DNA from: CAINEC01 sp046303115
Lineage (GTDB): Bacteria; Bacteroidota; Bacteroidia; AKYH767-A; OLB10
Length of the DNA: 7,944 nt
Direction: 5' to 3'
NCBI GenBank assembly: GCA_046303115.1
Contig: JBKCGZ010000159.1
Location: forward strand, 1-7,944
A program made the translations under genes and the position numbers. Below are positions 4,640-7,944 of the stretch, piece after piece. Within the stretch, counting starts at the first letter, position 1; each line of letters starts with the position of its first letter. The notes under the pieces are model-generated. The model ran no database searches. It saw only the letters and a program-made list of their open reading frames with translations, and was not told where the DNA came from.

Positions 4640-7423
4640 TTATCTTTGGATGGTTAAGTTTCCTGTCTTCACTGGAGTTTCTCCATCGTTTAAGTTAACG
4701 ATTACGAAATAAACACCATCAGGACAATCTGTTCCTTTAAACACTTTTGTAGTATTGTTATATCCATCAGCAGAGTAAACTTCTTTACCCCAACGATTGA
4801 TAATTTGAACGCTATTGTTAGGATATCCTTCGATATTAGCAATTATGAACTCTTCATTCTTGCTATCCCCATTTGGAGTGATGATGTTTGGAATAATTAC
4901 TTCACAACCGATAGGCTCAGAAGTAGCACCAATCTTACATAATCCGCTTCCGATAGCACGTACTGAGAACGTAGGAATTGCAGTCATAGTACCATGCGTT
5001 TCTGGTCCGTTAGGAACGTTAGCAGCAATCCATGTTGCACCACCATCTTCTGTTACTTCGTATGAAACTGCTCCTTGCACAGCTGCCCAAGCATAAACAT
5101 ATTTGTAAGTTCCAGTTCCTGTCTGACAGTCTACTACCGGAGCTGGAGGGTAATTTAATACCTGAAGCGTCATGTTACCAGTTCCTGAACAAGATCCAGA
5201 ACCAACAGTTACCGTATAAGTACCTGCTTGAGTAGTTTGATATGTCTGAGATGTAGCACCTGAAATTGCAGTTCCATTTAATGACCACTGATAAGCAGCA
5301 CCTGGGTTACCAGCATCTAACACTGGATATGCACCACCTGTACAAATACTGTCATTTGCTAACGCAACAGTTAATTGAGAAGTTGTTGTAATAACGATAT
5401 CGAAAGAACCAGTACAATTATTTGATGCACTTGTAACAACTACATTGTAAGTACCTGCTGTTGTTGGTTGATATGTTTGAGAAGTTGCACCAGCGATAAC
5501 ATTTCCATCTAAAGACCATACGTATGTGCATCCTGGGTTACCAGCATCTAGTAATGGTAATGGATCATTAACACACTGAGAGAAATCGGCAGGTAAATTA
5601 TCTGTTGGAGCAGGAATAACATTTACTGCTACTGTATCAGCACCAGCACAACCTGCAACACCTGTAGTAACTTGAACATGGTAGTTACCACCAGCAGTTA
5701 CCTGGTAAGAAGAAGCTGTTGCACCACTGATTGGACCATTTTGATCGAACCACTGATAGTTTAATCCTGTTAAGTTAGTATTTAACGTTGGTAATGGTTG
5801 ACCAGCACATAATGATTGATCAGTACCTAAATCAACTGCAATTTTATTATCAATATTAAGGATAGCAATAGTATCTACATCTTGATATTCAACACCGCAA
5901 TCATCTAATAATCCGTTACCATCCGTACTTGGATTTGGATTCGCCAATAAGTAAACTGGCCCACCAGATGTAACATTGCCTGCTAATTGAATTGTAAGTT
6001 GTAAAGATTTTAAGGTACTACCTGCGCAATCTCCAAATGCAGCAGCAATTGGGAAGCTAGTTCCAGCAGCATCAACAACGATGAAGTCGGAACCATCAGG
6101 AGCAATTGAGAAACAATAAACGCTATCTGATAAATCAACTGTAAACTCATTAAATACACAACTTGCAGAATCTGTAACAGCGAATAATGTACTGTTATCA
6201 ATTTGCACTTGAATATTTACGGTATCAGCACCTTCAGGAATTTCTGATCCGCACTCAGATAATAAAGTATTGCCATCAAATCCACGCTTCAACCAAACTT
6301 TAGTTTGACCTACTGATAATGGATTTAAAAAAGTAATTTGAATTGAATCTGTTAAACCATTAACGCAGTTAATAGGCACTGCAGAAATTACAGGGTTTGG
6401 AGTTCCAAAAGGACCGAATGAACGGAAGTCTGTAGGAATTGCTGATGAACACTGGAATACAGTATCAAATGCTAAAATTACAGTACGCTCATTACAGTTT
6501 GATAATAAAATTCCGTTAGGCGTAGCTGTTAAAATTGAATCATTAAACGAAGGTAAAATTGGATTACATTGAGAAATGATGTTTATCTGAATATCACGAC
6601 GAACTGTTCCGATTAATGCACCGTTACGATACTCGCTAACCAATACAGCCATTACCCCTACCTGCACTAAGTTAGGAGTAAAATTAACAATACCATTTGT
6701 AGAGTTAATTGTTATAGGATTAACTGAAGAAAATGGATATGTAGCTGAATAAGGGCTTACGAATTGTACTGGAGCTTCGTTACTTGGACATTGAGCAAAT
6801 GGCTCATCCAATGGATCTACCAAAGAGAAAACTAAAGAGTCTCCATCAGGGTCAATCGCTCCTTGATCGTAATAGAAGGAATTTCCCACACAAAAACGAG
6901 AATAAGATAAAGTAGTAAATTGAGGAGACGAGTTTGTTGGGGCTGTTAAATTATCCAAATAAGCATCTAAGAAAATCCCTTGTCCACCTGAAAATGATAA
7001 AGTAGTAATTGCTGCATTACGGCAACAAGTACTCCAAGAAAACTTCCAATCAGAAGCTGCTGCTGGTAAATCTACAATACCTTCGTAGATATACTGCTCA
7101 ACGTCTCCTTGTCCACCCGGACAGTTATTAGCAGGGAAAGAGATACATGGTGATTGAGGTACTACTGTTGGATTACCAACTAATGATAAAGTAGCATTTC
7201 CTTGTAAATTGGTTGTTGCTGAATAATAACAAATATTGTTTGTATTTGGCATCGTAATACCGGCACAGTCACGATATAATGTTAAGCGCATCAAGTACTG
7301 ATTAGGTGTACCAGTGTAAATGTAAATTAGATCACCCCCTGCAATGTGAGAGGCATTAGATACCTGAGGAGTAATTACCATCGTAAGTACCGCCAGTAAT
7401 AGTAAGTTTAACAGTTTTCTCAT
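4640..7423 (-). CDS. Secreted multidomain protein with Ig-like repeats and T9SS type B (gliding-motility-associated) C-terminal domain
   Basis: The 927-residue protein starts with a signal peptide (MRKLLNLLLLAVLTMVI, likely cut after Ala24 in VSNA-SHIAGG). Residues 25-about 290 form the 'SHIAGGDLIY' N-terminal region found in many Bacteroidota surface proteins; it is Cys-rich (C53, C65, C93, C101, C133, C134) and holds an acidic DPDGDSL turn at 191-197 that resembles calcium-binding loops. Residues 290-530 are beta-rich with further paired cysteines and no domain I recognise. Three Ig-like repeats follow (about 530-603, 608-680, 684-756), then a fibronectin-III-like stretch (757-840). The C-terminus (843-927) is the type B sorting domain: IIPNIITPNGDSKNEEF, INRWGKEVY, DGVYFVIV and a final NLTIQR. 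It should cross the outer membrane by T9SS and be released or anchored; an adhesive or structural role is inference. It follows another sorting-domain gene by 37 nt and ends at a strong terminator. Confidence 0.9.
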   Translation of the reverse strand: MRKLLNLLLLAVLTMVITPQVSNASHIAGGDLIYIYTGTPNQYLMRLTLYRDCAGITMPNTNNICYYSATTNLQGNATLSLVGNPTVVPQSPCISFPANNCPGGQGDVEQYIYEGIVDLPAAASDWKFSWSTCCRNAAITTLSFSGGQGIFLDAYLDNLTAPTNSSPQFTTLSYSRFCVGNSFYYDQGAIDPDGDSLVFSLVDPLDEPFAQCPSNEAPVQFVSPYSATYPFSSVNPITINSTNGIVNFTPNLVQVGVMAVLVSEYRNGALIGTVRRDIQINIISQCNPILPSFNDSILTATPNGILLSNCNERTVILAFDTVFQCSSAIPTDFRSFGPFGTPNPVISAVPINCVNGLTDSIQITFLNPLSVGQTKVWLKRGFDGNTLLSECGSEIPEGADTVNIQVQIDNSTLFAVTDSASCVFNEFTVDLSDSVYCFSIAPDGSDFIVVDAAGTSFPIAAAFGDCAGSTLKSLQLTIQLAGNVTSGGPVYLLANPNPSTDGNGLLDDCGVEYQDVDTIAILNIDNKIAVDLGTDQSLCAGQPLPTLNTNLTGLNYQWFDQNGPISGATASSYQVTAGGNYHVQVTTGVAGCAGADTVAVNVIPAPTDNLPADFSQCVNDPLPLLDAGNPGCTYVWSLDGNVIAGATSQTYQPTTAGTYNVVVTSASNNCTGSFDIVITTTSQLTVALANDSICTGGAYPVLDAGNPGAAYQWSLNGTAISGATSQTYQTTQAGTYTVTVGSGSCSGTGNMTLQVLNYPPAPVVDCQTGTGTYKYVYAWAAVQGAVSYEVTEDGGATWIAANVPNGPETHGTMTAIPTFSVRAIGSGLCKIGATSEPIGCEVIIPNIITPNGDSKNEEFIIANIEGYPNNSVQIINRWGKEVYSADGYNNTTKVFKGTDCPDGVYFVIVNLNDGETPVKTGNLTIQR
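5156..5836 (-). repeat. Three tandem Ig-like repeats coded within the secreted protein gene
   Basis: Three units of about 77-78 codons each share the pattern 'C.G..LP.LDAGNPG..Y.WSLNG..ISGATSQTYQ.T.AGTY.V.V'. The core Trp residues are at 558, 636 and 713 of the protein, spaced 78 and 77 residues. Units two and three are the most alike: a 19-base stretch (5301-5319 and 5532-5550) is identical at exactly 231 nt spacing, consistent with a recent duplication. Unit one is more divergent, for example LNTNLTGLNYQW in place of LDAGNPG..Y.W. Confidence 0.85.
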
Positions 7424-7435
7424 TTTTTTGTCTGT

Positions 7436-7453
7436 TAGTTAGGTTATAGTTAG
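7436..7453. repeat. Short direct repeat in the spacer before the 927-residue protein gene
   Basis: The 37-nt spacer between the two sorting-domain genes contains TAGTTAG twice on the plus strand (7436-7442 and 7447-7453), an 11-nt period. No TAnnTTTG element or Shine-Dalgarno is visible; a run of A precedes the ATG at 7423. The spacer therefore looks like an intra-operon gap, and the repeat may be chance or a protein- or RNA-level signal. Confidence 0.3.
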
Positions 7454-7460
7454 TTTGTTA

Positions 7461-7944
7461 TTATCTGAATAAATTAATCGTCCCTTTCTGCTTAAAGCTT
7501 TCGCCATCAATACAGGTGGCAAATATATCGTAAAAATAGGTTCCAGTCTCCGCTTTTTGCCCATCATTTAACATTCCATCCCACAGGCAATTGTTAGTAT
7601 TTCCGTTGTAAACCCGCTTTCCACTTCTATCATACACATTCACCGTTAAGTCGTTGATGTTATCACCACCAAATACAAAGTTGTCATTAATGCCATCTCC
7701 ATTCGGACTAAATGCTGATCCTAAGTCGTTTAGGACCGTAATTTTGATGGTGTTTTCTTTATTATTTAGCTTGTATTTTACTTCGTAAACCCCTGGCATT
7801 GTAAACTTATGCGTCACCGATGACGTCTTGAAAGCCGTAGACCCATCCCCGAAATTAATGTCGGTTGAAGCACCTGTATTCACCATAAAAGTAACACTCA
7901 AAGGAGCAAATCCTGTTTTAGTATTGGCTATTAAAATTGCTAGT
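7461..7944 (-). CDS. PKD-domain protein with T9SS type B C-terminal sorting domain (C-terminal part, cut by window edge)
   Basis: The frame is open from the TAA at 7463-7461 to the window end, giving 160 visible residues of a larger protein whose start lies outside. A TTG at 7901 could be read as a start, but the frame continues upstream with ANTKTGFAPL, which joins SVTFMVNTG as the typical opening strand of a PKD domain, so TTG is not the start. The PKD fold is followed through DINFGDGS, THKFTMPGVYEVKY and IKITVLN. The sorting domain follows (about 7461-7720): AFSPNGDGINDNFVF, NVYDRSGKRVYNG, WDG, GTYFYDIFA and a final KGTINLFR. The product should be exported by Sec and then T9SS to the surface or medium. 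It lies 37 nt upstream of the 927-residue protein gene with no terminator between, so the two are probably co-transcribed. Confidence 0.88.
   Translation of the reverse strand, partial: LAILIANTKTGFAPLSVTFMVNTGASTDINFGDGSTAFKTSSVTHKFTMPGVYEVKYKLNNKENTIKITVLNDLGSAFSPNGDGINDNFVFGGDNINDLTVNVYDRSGKRVYNGNTNNCLWDGMLNDGQKAETGTYFYDIFATCIDGESFKQKGTINLFR

Noticed and set aside
4815..5235. Two overlapping plus-strand open frames opposite the sorting domain and Ig repeats
   Set aside because: They mirror the repetitive coding sequence of the 927-residue protein; no start signals or protein motifs are visible.
6010..6201. Minus-strand out-of-frame open frame of 63 codons within the large gene
   Set aside because: It is a Leu-rich frame-shifted reading of the same DNA; the main frame is intact across it, so there is no sign of a frameshift or nested gene.
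7461..7901. TTG at 7901 as a genuine start of the PKD/sorting-domain protein
   Set aside because: The frame continues upstream to the window edge and encodes the first strand of the PKD domain (GFAPLSVTF), so starting at TTG would cut the domain and leave no signal peptide for export.

Overview
The window is a compact, AT-rich stretch in which every recognisable gene lies on the minus strand. It comes from a member of the Bacteroidota. The evidence is two consecutive proteins with the type IX secretion (T9SS) type B / gliding-motility-associated C-terminal domain, the yicC-gmk-nadD gene order, promoter-like TAnnTTTG elements, and starts with A/T-rich leaders and no clear Shine-Dalgarno. I cannot place it to genus.

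Reading in the direction of transcription (high to low coordinates), three blocks appear. (1) 7944-4577: the C-terminal part of a PKD-domain protein cut by the window edge, then a 927-residue secreted protein with signal peptide, an N-terminal 'SHIAGG' region, three Ig-like repeats and a T9SS sorting domain. The block closes with a strong intrinsic terminator at 4577-4612. (2) 4526-220: metF (methylenetetrahydrofolate reductase), an ArsC/Spx-like thioredoxin-fold protein and an EamA/DMT permease are packed with a 1-nt gap and a 4-nt overlap. After a 45-nt spacer holding a possible internal promoter come yicC (endoribonuclease family), gmk (guanylate kinase) and nadD (nicotinate mononucleotide adenylyltransferase), also nearly contiguous. 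(3) 219-1: a promoter directly behind the nadD stop drives a gene whose first 56 codons match HigB/RelE-type toxins. It runs off the window, where a HigA antitoxin would be expected.

Functionally, block 2 is housekeeping metabolism (one-carbon, GMP/GDP, NAD) plus RNA turnover and a permease. Block 1 is cell-surface or secreted material, probably structural or adhesive. Block 3 is a small accessory toxin-antitoxin module next to core genes.

I see no RNA genes, insertion sequences, CRISPR arrays, riboswitches or clear new enzymatic system. The most interesting items are the partial toxin gene with an inverted repeat across its promoter, the uncharacterised N-terminal half of the 927-residue protein, and the tight metF/ArsC-like coupling.
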